Source: Oscillospiraceae bacterium (lineage in GTDB: Bacteria > Bacillota_A > Clostridia > Oscillospirales > Oscillospiraceae). Taken from it: DNA of 64,000 nt. The stretch's first letter is position 1. Each line of letters begins with the position of its first letter. The translations under genes and the position numbers were made by a program. A model generated the notes under the pieces. That model was not told the DNA's origin. It did no database searches and saw nothing but the letters and a program-made list of their open reading frames with translations. The DNA lies in NCBI GenBank assembly GCA_017456105.1, contig JAFTKA010000003.1:8640-72639 (forward strand), read 5' to 3'. This document shows, piece by piece, positions 32,190 to 40,243 of this stretch.

Positions 32190-32193
32190 AATA

Positions 32194-32260
32194 TTATGTA
32201 AACCCTTGCGGCGGCTGGTAATCCTATCGGTCGCGGTACGTAATAAAAAATTATGTAAAC
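32194..32260. repeat. TTATGTAAAC direct-repeat pair between serS and mscL
   Basis: TTATGTAAAC occurs at 32194-32203 and again at 32251-32260, bracketing 47 bases of unexplained sequence. The same decamer brackets another intergenic stretch at 35221-35355. Confidence 0.5.
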
Positions 32261-32275
32261 AAAGGAGAGAACATC

Positions 32276-32740
32276 ATGAAAAAGAAAACCAGCAAATTCT
32301 GGGAGGAATTCAAAGCTTTTGCCATTAAGGGCAACGCAATGGCACTGGCTGTTGGTACTATTATCGGTGCCGCTTTCTCCACCATCACCAAGAGTCTGAC
32401 CGACGACATCATCATGCCCATCGTTTCCATCTTCCTTGGGGGCATCGACTTCTCCGAGCTGAAGATCACCCTGCCCCGTCTGTGGGGCGAGGCTAAGTTT
32501 GACGAGGCCGGCAACGAGATCCTGAACACCCTGAACTGGGGCAATTTCATCTCTGCAGTCATTAACTTCTTTATTTTGGCCTTTGTAGTCTTCATGCTTG
32601 TCAAGGGACTCAATAAGCTGAGTGAAGCAGGTAAGAAGAAGGAAGAGGAAGCTCCCGCTGAGCCTCCTGCACCTCCCGCTCCCTCTGCTGAAGAGGTTCT
32701 GCTGACCGAGATCCGCGACCTGCTGAAAGAAAAGAATTGA
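32276..32740 (+). CDS. mscL: large-conductance mechanosensitive channel
   Basis: A 154-residue channel subunit forming the pentameric emergency valve for osmotic downshock. TM1 starts at GNAMALAVGTIIGAAF (about residues 19-40) and TM2 at NFISAVINFFILAFVVFML (about 86-108), joined by an outside loop; the cytoplasmic tail holds a Pro/Ala/Glu-rich stretch before a final amphipathic helix. Preceded by AAAGGAG. Separated from serS by a short repeat-bearing gap. Confidence 0.95.
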   Translation: MKKKTSKFWEEFKAFAIKGNAMALAVGTIIGAAFSTITKSLTDDIIMPIVSIFLGGIDFSELKITLPRLWGEAKFDEAGNEILNTLNWGNFISAVINFFILAFVVFMLVKGLNKLSEAGKKKEEEAPAEPPAPPAPSAEEVLLTEIRDLLKEKN

Positions 32741-32855
32741 TAATAAACAATGGACAATGGATAATTGTGGTGTTGCCTGCGGCAACGGATTAAAATATTT
32801 TATGACATCGCGGAGCGATACCTTAATTTTCAATTGTCAATTTTCAATTTTCAAT
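32741..32855. repeat. A+T-rich CAATTG-type intergenic repeat
   Basis: Left arm AACAATGGACAATGGATAAT and right arm CAATTGTCAATTTTCAATTT form an imperfect inverted repeat around a GC-richer centre. It resembles the common 'TCAATTGTCAATT' intergenic elements of Clostridia. No gene is seen here. Confidence 0.6.
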
Positions 32856-32892
32856 TATGTAGGTTTGACAAACCTACATAAAGTGCTATAAT
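32856..32892 (+). promoter_or_regulatory. nfnAB promoter with perfect 25-bp palindromic operator
   Basis: TTGACA (32865-32870), 16-bp spacer, TATAAT (32887-32892). A perfect palindrome, TATGTAGGTTTG, central A, CAAACCTACATA (32856-32880), covers the -35 box and most of the spacer, as expected for a repressor site. It does not match the Rex consensus. Confidence 0.85.
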
Positions 32893-32931
32893 CTATCTGT
32901 TAATTATTTCCAATGAGAGGAAGAAAACATA

Positions 32932-33786
32932 ATGTTCAAGATCGTACGTAAGAAGGAGCTGAACAGCTCCGTTACCCTGATGGACATTGAAGCCCCCTTT
33001 ATTGCCAAGAAGGCAAAGGCCGGTCAGTTCATCATCTTCCGCATTGATGAGAAGGGTGAGCGTGTTCCCCTGACCATCGCCGGCTACGACCGGGAAAAGG
33101 GTACTGTTACCATCATTTTCCAGAAGGTTGGCTTTGCCACCCAGGCTCTGGGCTGTCTGAACGAGGGCGACTTCATTCAGGACTTCGTTGGCCCTCTGGG
33201 TAAGCCCACCCCCGTGGAAGGCAAAAAGAAGGTCTGTGTGGTTGGCGGCGGTGTTGGCTGTGCCATCGCTCTGCCCTCTGCCAAGGCTTTTAAGGAAGCC
33301 GGTGCTGAGGTTACCGTTATTGTAGGTTTCCGCAGCAAGGACATCGTCATTCTGGAAGAGGAATTCAAGGCTGTTGCCGACAAGTTCATTCTGATGACCG
33401 ACGATGGTACATACGGCCGCCATGGCCTGGTTACCGTGGCTCTGCAGGAGCTGCTGGAAGCCGGCGAAGCCTTTGACGAGGTTCTGGCCATCGGCCCGAT
33501 CCCCATGATGAAGTTCGTCTGCAAGACCACCGAGCCTTTCGGCACCCACACCAGTGTGTCTTTGAACCCCATTATGGTTGACGGCACCGGTATGTGCGGC
33601 GGCTGCCGTGTTACCGTGGGCGGCGAGACCAAGTTCGCCTGCGTGGACGGCCCTGAATTCGACGGCCACAAGGTTGACTTTGCTGAGCTTATGAGCCGTA
33701 ACAGCACCTATCGCACCCGCGAGGCCGATGTAAAAGAACACCACGCCTGCCGCATCGAAAAGATGGGCAAGGAACTCATTAAGTAA
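32932..33786 (+). CDS. nfnA: NADH-dependent ferredoxin:NADP+ oxidoreductase small subunit
   Basis: A 284-residue flavoprotein of the ferredoxin-NADP reductase type: FAD region PLTIAGYD, NAD region VVGGGVGCAIALP near 100, and a C-terminal 2Fe-2S motif TGMCGGCRVTVGG with a later cysteine (KFAC). Paired with the GltD-like large subunit it forms the electron-bifurcating NfnAB complex that couples reduced ferredoxin and NADH oxidation to NADP+ reduction. The large subunit follows after 13 bases. A non-bifurcating sulfide dehydrogenase/glutamate synthase partner is the main alternative name. Confidence 0.9.
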   Translation: MFKIVRKKELNSSVTLMDIEAPFIAKKAKAGQFIIFRIDEKGERVPLTIAGYDREKGTVTIIFQKVGFATQALGCLNEGDFIQDFVGPLGKPTPVEGKKKVCVVGGGVGCAIALPSAKAFKEAGAEVTVIVGFRSKDIVILEEEFKAVADKFILMTDDGTYGRHGLVTVALQELLEAGEAFDEVLAIGPIPMMKFVCKTTEPFGTHTSVSLNPIMVDGTGMCGGCRVTVGGETKFACVDGPEFDGHKVDFAELMSRNSTYRTREADVKEHHACRIEKMGKELIK

Positions 33787-33799
33787 GGAGGAAACTGTA

Positions 33800-35179
33800 A
33801 TGGCTAACATGACTCTCGTTAAGACCCCCATGCCTGAGCAGGATCCTCAGGTTCGTGCCCGTAACTTCAAGGAGGTTGCTCTGGGCTACACTGCCGAAAT
33901 GGCAATCGAGGAGGCAAACCGCTGCCTAGGCTGTAAGAATCCCAAGTGTGTGGAAGGCTGCCCCGTCAACGTAAGAATCCCCGAGTTCATCAAGAAGGTC
34001 CAGGAGGGCGACTTCAAGGCCGCCTATGAGATCATCACCTCCACCAACGCCCTGCCCGCCCTGAGTGGCCGTGTCTGCCCCCAGGAGAGCCAGTGCGAGG
34101 CTCAGTGTGTCCGCGGTATCAAGGGTGAGCCCGTTGCCATTGGCCGCCTGGAGCGTTTTGTGGCTGACTGGTACCGTGAGAATGTGAACGCAATGCCCGA
34201 AAAGGTGGAATCCAACGGCAAGAAGGTGGCCGTGGTCGGTTCCGGCCCTGCCGGTATGACCTGTGCCAGCGATCTGGCCAAGAAGGGCTATGAGGTTACC
34301 ATGTTCGAGGCTCTGCACACCGCAGGCGGCGTGCTGGTGTACGGTATTCCTGAGTTCCGTCTTCCCAAGGCCATCGTTGCCAACGAGGTCAAGAAGCTGG
34401 AGGCTCAGGGCGTTACGGTTATGACCAATATGGTTATCGGCCGTGTTCTGACCATCGACGAGCTGTTCGAGATGGGCTTTAAGGCTGTGTTCGTGGGCTC
34501 CGGTGCAGGTCTGCCCATGTTTATGAACATTCCCGGTGAGTCCCTGGTTGGCGTTATGTCTGCCAACGAGTACCTGACCCGCACCAACCTGATGAAGGCT
34601 TATCTGGAGGAGTACGACACTCCCGTGATCAAGTCCAAGTCCGTGGCCGTAGTCGGCGGCGGTAACGTGGCAATGGACGCTGCCCGTTGTGCCATGCGTC
34701 TGGGTGCTGAGCATGTTTATGTTGTTTACCGTCGTGGCGAGGCTGAAATGCCCGCCCGTGCCGAGGAAAAGCACCACGCCAAGGAAGAGGGCATCGAGTT
34801 CAAGACTCTGTGCAACCCCGTTGAGATCCTGGGCGATGAGAATGGCCGCGTGAAGGCTATGAAGTGCATTCGTATGGAGCTGGGTGAGCCGGACGCTTCC
34901 GGTCGCCGCCGTCCTGTGGAAGTTCCCGACAGCGAATTTGAGCTGGAGGTGGACACCGTGATCATGTCCCTGGGCACCAGCCCCAACCCCCTGATCCGGT
35001 CCACCACTCCGGGCCTGGAGACCAACCGTAAGGGTTGCCTGATCGTGAACGAAAGCGAGATGACCACCCGCGACGGCGTGTTCGCCGGCGGCGATGCCGT
35101 TACCGGTGCTGCCACCGTTATTCTGGCCATGGGTGCCGGCAAGAAGGGTGCCGAGGCTATTGACGCTTATTTGAACTAA
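33800..35179 (+). CDS. nfnB: NADH-dependent ferredoxin:NADP+ oxidoreductase large subunit (GltD-like)
   Basis: A 459-residue flavoprotein annotated often as homotetrameric glutamate synthase GltA. N-terminal iron-sulfur ligands are C42, C45, C50, C54 (CLGCKNPKCVEGCP) and CPQESQCEAQC near 94; then two dinucleotide folds (VVGSGPAGMTCASDL and VVGGGNVAMDAARC). Because nfnA lies directly upstream and no gltB-type large subunit is near, I assign it as NfnB. It ends with a terminator. Codon use is strongly biased, suggesting abundance. Confidence 0.9.
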   Translation: MANMTLVKTPMPEQDPQVRARNFKEVALGYTAEMAIEEANRCLGCKNPKCVEGCPVNVRIPEFIKKVQEGDFKAAYEIITSTNALPALSGRVCPQESQCEAQCVRGIKGEPVAIGRLERFVADWYRENVNAMPEKVESNGKKVAVVGSGPAGMTCASDLAKKGYEVTMFEALHTAGGVLVYGIPEFRLPKAIVANEVKKLEAQGVTVMTNMVIGRVLTIDELFEMGFKAVFVGSGAGLPMFMNIPGESLVGVMSANEYLTRTNLMKAYLEEYDTPVIKSKSVAVVGGGNVAMDAARCAMRLGAEHVYVVYRRGEAEMPARAEEKHHAKEEGIEFKTLCNPVEILGDENGRVKAMKCIRMELGEPDASGRRRPVEVPDSEFELEVDTVIMSLGTSPNPLIRSTTPGLETNRKGCLIVNESEMTTRDGVFAGGDAVTGAATVILAMGAGKKGAEAIDAYLN

Positions 35180-35190
35180 GTTTCACTATA

Positions 35191-35222
35191 AAAAGCCTGC
35201 CGTATTTGCGGCAGGCTTTTTT
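35191..35222 (+). terminator. terminator of nfnAB
   Basis: Stem AAAGCCTGCCG / CGGCAGGCTTT with a T run. Confidence 0.92.
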
Positions 35223-35356
35223 ATGTAAACCGATATTGTAATAGCCGACGATATGTGTCTGTAGGGGACGGCCCTCGGACGTCCCGCTCAACCGTTGATA
35301 AATTTCATTTCGGGGCGTCGAGGGCGCCGCCCCCTACGATCTGTTTTATGTAAACC
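35219..35356. repeat. GTAGGGG inverted-repeat element between TTTTATGTAAACC direct repeats
   Basis: TTTTATGTAAACC occurs at 35219-35231 and 35344-35356. Between them lies a 77-bp element, 35261-35337, starting GTAGGGGACGGCC and ending GGCGCCGCCCCCTAC, that is with inverted ends. No gene is visible. The ends recall the GTAGGG termini of the 50-bp repeat family. Confidence 0.65.
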
Positions 35357-35372
35357 TGGTGTAAAATAACTT

Positions 35373-35397
35373 CCCGGGGCAGGATATCTGCCCCGGG
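35373..35397 (-). terminator. hairpin after the DUF6440 gene
   Basis: Ten-bp GC-rich stem CCCGGGGCAG / CTGCCCCGGG; the T tract on the minus strand (AAGTTATTTT) is modest. Confidence 0.7.
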
Positions 35398-35404
35398 GTG
35401 TTGT

Positions 35405-35605
35405 TTATTCGTCGTATTCCTTGGGAACGTTGGTGATAATGGGCGTGCCGTCCCGGTTCAAAAGCGGTGTCAAACCGCCGGAATAGCCGGAAGCGGCGTA
35501 CAAATAATTCACGCCCGTCTGCCGGTCCACCAAAACATAGCAGGAAGGGCCGGAAAGGCCGCCCTCAGAGCTGACCTTCACAAAGCGTTTTTCTTTTTTA
35601 GCCAT
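35405..35605 (-). CDS. DUF6440-family small protein
   Basis: A 66-residue cytoplasmic protein with the family pattern: basic start MAKKEKRF, then CYVLVDRQTGVNYLY and SGYSGGLTPLLNRDG. Function is unknown. It is last in the leftward NfeD-SPFH-DUF6440 group, one base after the SPFH stop. Confidence 0.8.
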   Translation of the reverse strand: MAKKEKRFVKVSSEGGLSGPSCYVLVDRQTGVNYLYAASGYSGGLTPLLNRDGTPIITNVPKEYDE

Positions 35606-35606
35606 T

Positions 35607-36527
35607 TCAGTCTTCCTTTACGCTCTCCACAAGGCCATTGGCAAGGCCCACCATACCCTGCATCTGGCTGGGAATGATGATCTTGGTGGCCTTTCCGTCG
35701 GCCACCTTTTCCATAGCCTGAATGGATTTCAGCTTGATCACCTGATCGTTGGGGGCTTTCTCGTTCAGCATTTCCATGGAATCGGCCAAGGCCTGCTGTA
35801 CCGCACGAATAGCCTGTGCCTCACCGTCAGCCCGCAGAACTGCTGCCTGCTGCTCTGCCTCTGCCCGGAGGATCGCCGCCTGCTTTTCCGCATCGGCCCG
35901 CAAAATTGCGGATTCTCTTTCGCCCTCCGCAATCAAAATGGCAGATTTTTTCTGTCCCTCTGCCTGCAGGATCGCCTGCCGGCGGTCGCGTTCGGCCTTC
36001 ATCTGCTTTTCCATGGAGGACTGAATGTCCTGAGGAGGCAGAATGTTCTTCAGCTCCACCCGGTTGACCTTGATGCCCCAGGGGTCGGTTGCCTCGTCCA
36101 AAATAGCACGCATTTTGGTGTTGATCACATCACGGGAGGTCAGGGTCTGATCCAGCTCCAGATCGCCGATGATATTACGCAGGGTAGTGGCCGTCAGGTT
36201 CTCCATGGCCATCATGGGGTGCTCTACACCGTAGGCGTACAGCTTGGGGTCGGTGATCTGGAAATACACCACCGTGTCGATCTGCATGGTAACATTATCC
36301 TTGGTGATCACCGGCTGGGGAGGATAGTCCAAAACCTGTTCCTTCAGGCTCACCTTCCGGGCGACTCGGTCAATGAAGGGGATCTTAAAATGCAGACCTA
36401 CGCCCCACACGGACTGGAACGCACCCAGCCGCTCAATGACGTATGCCCGGGACTGCTGTACCACAGAAATATTCATGATAATGATAAGGAATACCAGAAC
36501 GGCAATTCCAATTAACGCATATTCCAT
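35607..36527 (-). CDS. SPFH (stomatin/prohibitin) membrane protein
   Basis: A 306-residue band 7 protein: one N-terminal membrane segment (4-22), the SPFH domain (about 25-190; VIERLGAFQSVWGVGLHFKIPF, QPVITKDNVTMQIDTVVYF), and a long Ala/Glu-rich coiled coil with repeats such as ILRAEAEQQAAVLRADGEAQ (about 195-250). Such proteins form membrane scaffolds with NfeD partners; the NfeD gene is directly upstream, ten bases away, which supports this type (QmcA/YbbK-like). Confidence 0.92.
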   Translation of the reverse strand: MEYALIGIAVLVFLIIIMNISVVQQSRAYVIERLGAFQSVWGVGLHFKIPFIDRVARKVSLKEQVLDYPPQPVITKDNVTMQIDTVVYFQITDPKLYAYGVEHPMMAMENLTATTLRNIIGDLELDQTLTSRDVINTKMRAILDEATDPWGIKVNRVELKNILPPQDIQSSMEKQMKAERDRRQAILQAEGQKKSAILIAEGERESAILRADAEKQAAILRAEAEQQAAVLRADGEAQAIRAVQQALADSMEMLNEKAPNDQVIKLKSIQAMEKVADGKATKIIIPSQMQGMVGLANGLVESVKED

Positions 36528-36537
36528 AATTGCCTCC

Positions 36538-36984
36538 TTATTCTACCTTTGCGGTTTCTTTTACGGGTGTTACGAAGACCTTTACGCCCTCGACCCGGCA
36601 AACGTTTACCAGCGACCCTTCAGAGATCTGTTCTCCTGACTCGCTGCGGGCGGTCCAAACCTGGCCTTCCAGCTTCACCTGACCCTGGCCGCCTACGTTA
36701 TCGATGGTAACGGTTACCCTGCCGGTCTTGCCGATGACGGCGTCCACATTAGTCCTGATCAGCTTCGGTGTGAAATATCGCTTTGCTACAGGTCGCAGCA
36801 GCACCAAAAGCAAGGCCGATACCGCCAAAAACAGCGTGATCTGCAGCCAAAGCTCGCCACCTGCCGCACTGGCGATCAGCGCAGCCAGTGCGCCGATAGC
36901 AAACCACAAGGTGGTCATGCTGACGGTGCTTGCCTCTGCGATCAGAAACAGGACCAAAAGTCCAAGCCATATGCCCCAATGCAT
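36538..36984 (-). CDS. NfeD-family membrane protein
   Basis: A 148-residue protein with three to four hydrophobic segments in residues 4-68 and a C-terminal OB-fold (about 80-143; GKTGRVTVTIDNVGGQGQVKLEG). Short NfeD without the ClpP-like protease part. It is the first gene of the operon with the SPFH protein, its usual partner. Confidence 0.9.
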   Translation of the reverse strand: MHWGIWLGLLVLFLIAEASTVSMTTLWFAIGALAALIASAAGGELWLQITLFLAVSALLLVLLRPVAKRYFTPKLIRTNVDAVIGKTGRVTVTIDNVGGQGQVKLEGQVWTARSESGEQISEGSLVNVCRVEGVKVFVTPVKETAKVE

Positions 36985-37064
36985 AGCATATCACCTTCCT
37001 TTCCTTTTTAGCATAGCAAAAAAATATTTTAACGTCAAGGATGATATTTCTTCCAAAAAAGGGT

Positions 37065-37188
37065 GTCATTGCGAGGAGCGGTAGCGACGTGGCAATCCGC
37101 ACCCCTGCCACCAAAGGTGGTGCGTTGCACCGCACCGCAAGGAAAGCGGATTCCCACGACCAGTTTGCCATCTGGTCTCGGAATGACG
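37065..37188. repeat. GTCATTGCGAGG-family dispersed repeat
   Basis: Begins GTCATTGCGAGGAGCG and ends TCTCGGAATGAC, an inverted-end element with inner GACGTGGCAATCCGC. Related pieces are at 49624-49663 and 57407-57447. It fills the gap between nfeD and recG; no gene is seen. Confidence 0.85.
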
Positions 37189-37258
37189 TGTGCTTTATAA
37201 CCCCATAGTAAATTGACATCTTATCAAAAATCTGCTACCATATTTTTGAGGTGATACT

Positions 37259-39307
37259 ATGGCAAAGCTAACGGATCCCGTAACTATATTAAAAGGCGTA
37301 GGCCCTACCAAGGCCAAGCAATTTGCAGCCCTCAATATCCATACCCTCCAGGATCTGATTTGCCATTTTCCCAGAGGCTATGAAGACCGCACCAAGCTGG
37401 TAACCATCGAAAAGCTGGAGGTGGACAAGCCCGCCTGCTTTAAGGCCATGGTGATGAATTCTCCCCGGACCACCCATATCCGCAAAGGACTGGATATCAC
37501 CAAGGTGCAGGTGGCTGACCATACCGCTAGACTGAACATCACCTTCTTTAACCAAAAATATACCGCCGAACAGCTGCAGTACGGCAGTGAATATATCTTC
37601 TACGGAGCGGTCTCCGGAGATTTTATCGGCTATAATATGACCTCCCCCTCTTTTGAGGCACTGGACAGTGAACCCATCACCACCCGTCGGGTGCTGCCCA
37701 TTTATCCGCTAACTTCCGGCCTTTCCAACGCATCTATGCTGAAGGCCGTTCGGCAGGCCCTGGCCATCTGCGATCCCCCGGAGGAGATCATTCCCGAGGA
37801 AATTCGTCGGGAATACGGCATTTTGCCGGCAGAAAGAGCCTATTATGCCATTCACGAACCTGCCTCTATGGCAGAGGCGGAGCTGGCCAAAAAGCGGCTG
37901 ATCTTTGAAGAATTCTTCGTTTTCTCCGCAGGACTTTCTTTAATGCGTGCGGCAAGAGCCCAAAAACGGACGGACGCCTATGCAAATTGCGAGCTGTCGG
38001 CCTTTTATTCCGCACTTCCCTTCACCCTGACCGGGGCTCAGCAAAGAGCCATCGGAGAAATTGTAACCGATTTTCGTCGGGGAACGCCCATGAACCGGCT
38101 GGTCCAGGGAGATGTTGGCAGCGGCAAGACCATGGTGGCCGCAGCAGCAGCTTACTTAACGGTAAAAAACGGCCGTCAGGCCGCCCTGATGGTGCCCACG
38201 GAAATTTTGGCGGAGCAGCACTATCAGTCTTTGCAGAAGCTTTTAGCCCCTCTGGGCGTCCGGGTGAGCCTGCTGACAGGCTCTTTGACCCAAAAACAGA
38301 AGAAGGATCGCCGTGCGGAGATCGAATCGGGACAGGCAGATCTGGTGATTGGCACCCACGCACTGGTGTCGGAAACCACGGTTTTTGATAATTTGGGGCT
38401 TGTGATCACCGACGAGCAGCACCGTTTTGGCGTTGCTCAGCGTTCCAAATTATCGGCTAAGGGCAACGATCCCCACCTTTTGGTCATGTCCGCGACCCCC
38501 ATTCCCCGGACACTGGCTCTGATTATGTACGGAGACCTGGAGGTTTCCATTTTGGACGAGCTGCCCCCCGGCAGAGAGCCGGTTGACTCGTTCCTGGTGG
38601 GCGAAAATATGCGATTTAGGATCAATGCCTTTATCCGCAAGCAGGTCTCCGAGGGGCATCAGTGCTTTGTGGTCTGCCCGGCCGTGGAAGAAACCGAGGA
38701 TCTGGGCATCAAGGCGGCTACCGTTTGGGCTGACACCCTGAAAAAGACCGTCTTCCCGGATCTGAGAATCGCTCTGCTCCACGGACAGATGAAGGGTGCG
38801 GAAAAAGAGGCGGTCATGACGGACTTTGCCGCAGGGAATGCGGACGTTTTGGTGGCAACCACCGTCATCGAGGTTGGCGTGGACGTACCCAATGCCACCC
38901 TGATGGTCATTGAGGACGCAGACCGGTTCGGTCTTTCCCAGCTCCACCAGCTTCGCGGCCGGGTGGGCCGGGGCAAGGCAAAGAGCTACTGTATCCTGAC
39001 CACCCACAACAAAAACAACGACACCCTCCATCGGTTAAAGGCCCTTTGCAGTACCAACGACGGCTTTAAAATTGCGGAAGAAGACCTGCAAATGCGTGGC
39101 CCCGGTGATTTCTTTGGCTCAAGACAATCGGGCCTTCCCGTGTTCCGGGTGGCAAATTTAAGCTGCGACCTGCAGACCCTGAAACAGGCCCAGCAGGCCT
39201 CTGCCCGGTGGATCGACACCCAAGGCACTGCCAATACCCCGGAAGCGGTGGCTTTGCGGCAGCGAATCGGGGAATTGTTCCTCAGGGCAAAGGATACCAT
39301 GAATTAA
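37259..39307 (+). CDS. recG: ATP-dependent DNA helicase RecG
   Basis: A 682-residue branch-migration helicase that remodels stalled forks and recombination intermediates. N-terminal wedge/OB domain (about 60-150), then helicase motifs I GDVGSGKT near 284, II DEQHRFG near 390, III SATPIPRTLAL, and QLRGRVGRGKAKSYC with the C-terminal RecG extension. Length is normal. It is followed by its own terminator and rpsT, then dnaA. Confidence 0.96.
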   Translation: MAKLTDPVTILKGVGPTKAKQFAALNIHTLQDLICHFPRGYEDRTKLVTIEKLEVDKPACFKAMVMNSPRTTHIRKGLDITKVQVADHTARLNITFFNQKYTAEQLQYGSEYIFYGAVSGDFIGYNMTSPSFEALDSEPITTRRVLPIYPLTSGLSNASMLKAVRQALAICDPPEEIIPEEIRREYGILPAERAYYAIHEPASMAEAELAKKRLIFEEFFVFSAGLSLMRAARAQKRTDAYANCELSAFYSALPFTLTGAQQRAIGEIVTDFRRGTPMNRLVQGDVGSGKTMVAAAAAYLTVKNGRQAALMVPTEILAEQHYQSLQKLLAPLGVRVSLLTGSLTQKQKKDRRAEIESGQADLVIGTHALVSETTVFDNLGLVITDEQHRFGVAQRSKLSAKGNDPHLLVMSATPIPRTLALIMYGDLEVSILDELPPGREPVDSFLVGENMRFRINAFIRKQVSEGHQCFVVCPAVEETEDLGIKAATVWADTLKKTVFPDLRIALLHGQMKGAEKEAVMTDFAAGNADVLVATTVIEVGVDVPNATLMVIEDADRFGLSQLHQLRGRVGRGKAKSYCILTTHNKNNDTLHRLKALCSTNDGFKIAEEDLQMRGPGDFFGSRQSGLPVFRVANLSCDLQTLKQAQQASARWIDTQGTANTPEAVALRQRIGELFLRAKDTMN

Positions 39308-39331
39308 CAAAATACAACATATTGTGGTATT

Positions 39332-39368
39332 GACCGGGGAATGGAACTATTCCCCGGTTCTTTTTTAT
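39332..39368 (+). terminator. terminator of recG
   Basis: Stem ACCGGGGAAT / ATTCCCCGGT followed by TCTTTTTT. Confidence 0.9.
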
Positions 39369-39396
39369 TTTTGCGGTGTTTTTTTCAAAAAAGGTA

Positions 39397-39425
39397 TTGA
39401 TTTTCCTATAAAATCAAGCTATAAT
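39397..39425 (+). promoter_or_regulatory. promoter of rpsT
   Basis: TTGATT, exactly 17-bp spacer, TATAAT, 42 bases before the rpsT start. Confidence 0.85.
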
Positions 39426-39466
39426 GGGTAAACGCGTGAGCAAAAAACATAAGAGGAGGTGTAACA

Positions 39467-39730
39467 ATGCCTAACATCAAGTCCTCCAAGAAGGATGTCA
39501 TCAGATCTAAAGTTGCTTATGAGAAGAACAAGGCCCAAAAGACTGCTCTGAAGACCGTTGTCAAGAAGTTCGACGCTTCCCTGGAAGCCGGCGACCGTAC
39601 TGTGGCTGAGGCTGCTTACAAGGCTGCTGTTGTCGCTGTTGACAAGGCTGTCAAGAACGGTATCCTGCACAAGAATACCGCTGCCCGCAAGAAGAGCAGC
39701 ATGACTCTGCGTCTGAACAAGCTGGCCTAA
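39467..39730 (+). CDS. rpsT: 30S ribosomal protein S20
   Basis: An 87-residue helical, lysine-rich protein: MPNIKSSKKDVIRSK start and NTAARKKSSMTLRLNKLA end are diagnostic. It binds 16S rRNA helices at the bottom of the 30S body. Strong ribosome site AGGAGGTG, consensus promoter and terminator make it monocistronic. Its location just before dnaA is discussed among the findings. Confidence 0.97.
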   Translation: MPNIKSSKKDVIRSKVAYEKNKAQKTALKTVVKKFDASLEAGDRTVAEAAYKAAVVAVDKAVKNGILHKNTAARKKSSMTLRLNKLA

Positions 39731-39749
39731 TTAGGTTCTCTGAAAATAT

Positions 39750-39780
39750 CTCCTTCCGAGTTTCTTGGAAGGAGTTTTTT
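39750..39780 (+). terminator. terminator of rpsT
   Basis: Stem CTCCTTCC / GGAAGGAG with a nine-base loop and T6. Confidence 0.88.
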
Positions 39781-39808
39781 CATTTTATGGCACTTTTCTC
39801 CTAAAATG

Positions 39809-39920
39809 CGTCATTCCGAGCGGAACGCAGTGAAGTCGAGGCTTCTTCGCACAGAATATTTGCTTAGCAACATCATTATGCGAAGATCCTTCGACTCGCT
39901 TACGCTCACTCAGGATGACG
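39809..39920. repeat. CGTCATTCCGAG dispersed repeat upstream of dnaA
   Basis: Starts CGTCATTCCGAGCGGAACGC and ends ACTCAGGATGACG, with inner CTTCGACTCGCTTACGCTCA shared with 10669-10757. The stretch 39731-40243 has no gene: it holds the rpsT terminator, this repeat, an ACT-loop hairpin, a promoter-terminator pair and DnaA boxes. Confidence 0.75.
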
Positions 39921-39933
39921 CATTTTGGATATA

Positions 39934-39957
39934 GAAGTGTCAGCGGCCACTGGCCGT
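39934..39957. repeat. ACT-loop hairpin repeat, partial copy C
   Basis: AGTGTCAGCGGCC-ACT-GGCCGT: same TGTCAGCGGC lead-in and ACT loop as copy A at 12941-12955, with a C-G closing pair where A has G-C and B has T-A. Confidence 0.65.
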
Positions 39958-39994
39958 GGGAAAAAAACGGGAAGACTTTTTGGAAAATATGTGA

Positions 39995-40059
39995 TATAAT
40001 ACTATTACTGAAAACAGAAAAAGGAAGAGAAAGCACCCTCTTGTGAGGGTGCTTTTTTT
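39995..40059 (+). promoter_or_regulatory. -10 element and intrinsic terminator upstream of dnaA
   Basis: TATAAT at 39995-40000 is followed about 30 bases later by a terminator hairpin AAGCACCCTC / GAGGGTGCTT with T7 (40031-40059). The -35 box is not clear. The pair would give a short leader RNA or attenuate transcription into dnaA. Confidence 0.5.
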
Positions 40060-40069
40060 ACCCAAAACC

Positions 40070-40142
40070 TGTGGATAAATTTATTTTCTTTATTATATTG
40101 TATAAACGCAAAAATCTCTTGTTTTTTCCACAGGCATATGGT
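40070..40142. promoter_or_regulatory. DnaA boxes upstream of dnaA
   Basis: TGTGGATAA at 40070-40078 is the exact reverse complement of the TTATCCACA consensus, and TTTTCCACA at 40134-40142 differs by one base. They could autoregulate dnaA and form the upstream half of a bipartite origin as in Bacillus. Confidence 0.8.
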
Positions 40143-40243
40143 AAAATTAGGTTGAGAAATTATCGCCTTTTTTATAGGGTTTTCAGACCATTTTTTTGCT
40201 GAGAGGATTTTAATCCCCACAGCCTAGAGAAAGGAGCATTTTT

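Noticed and set aside
40201..40222. AATCCCCACA near the dnaA start as a DnaA box
   Set aside because: It needs an inserted base to match TTATCCACA.
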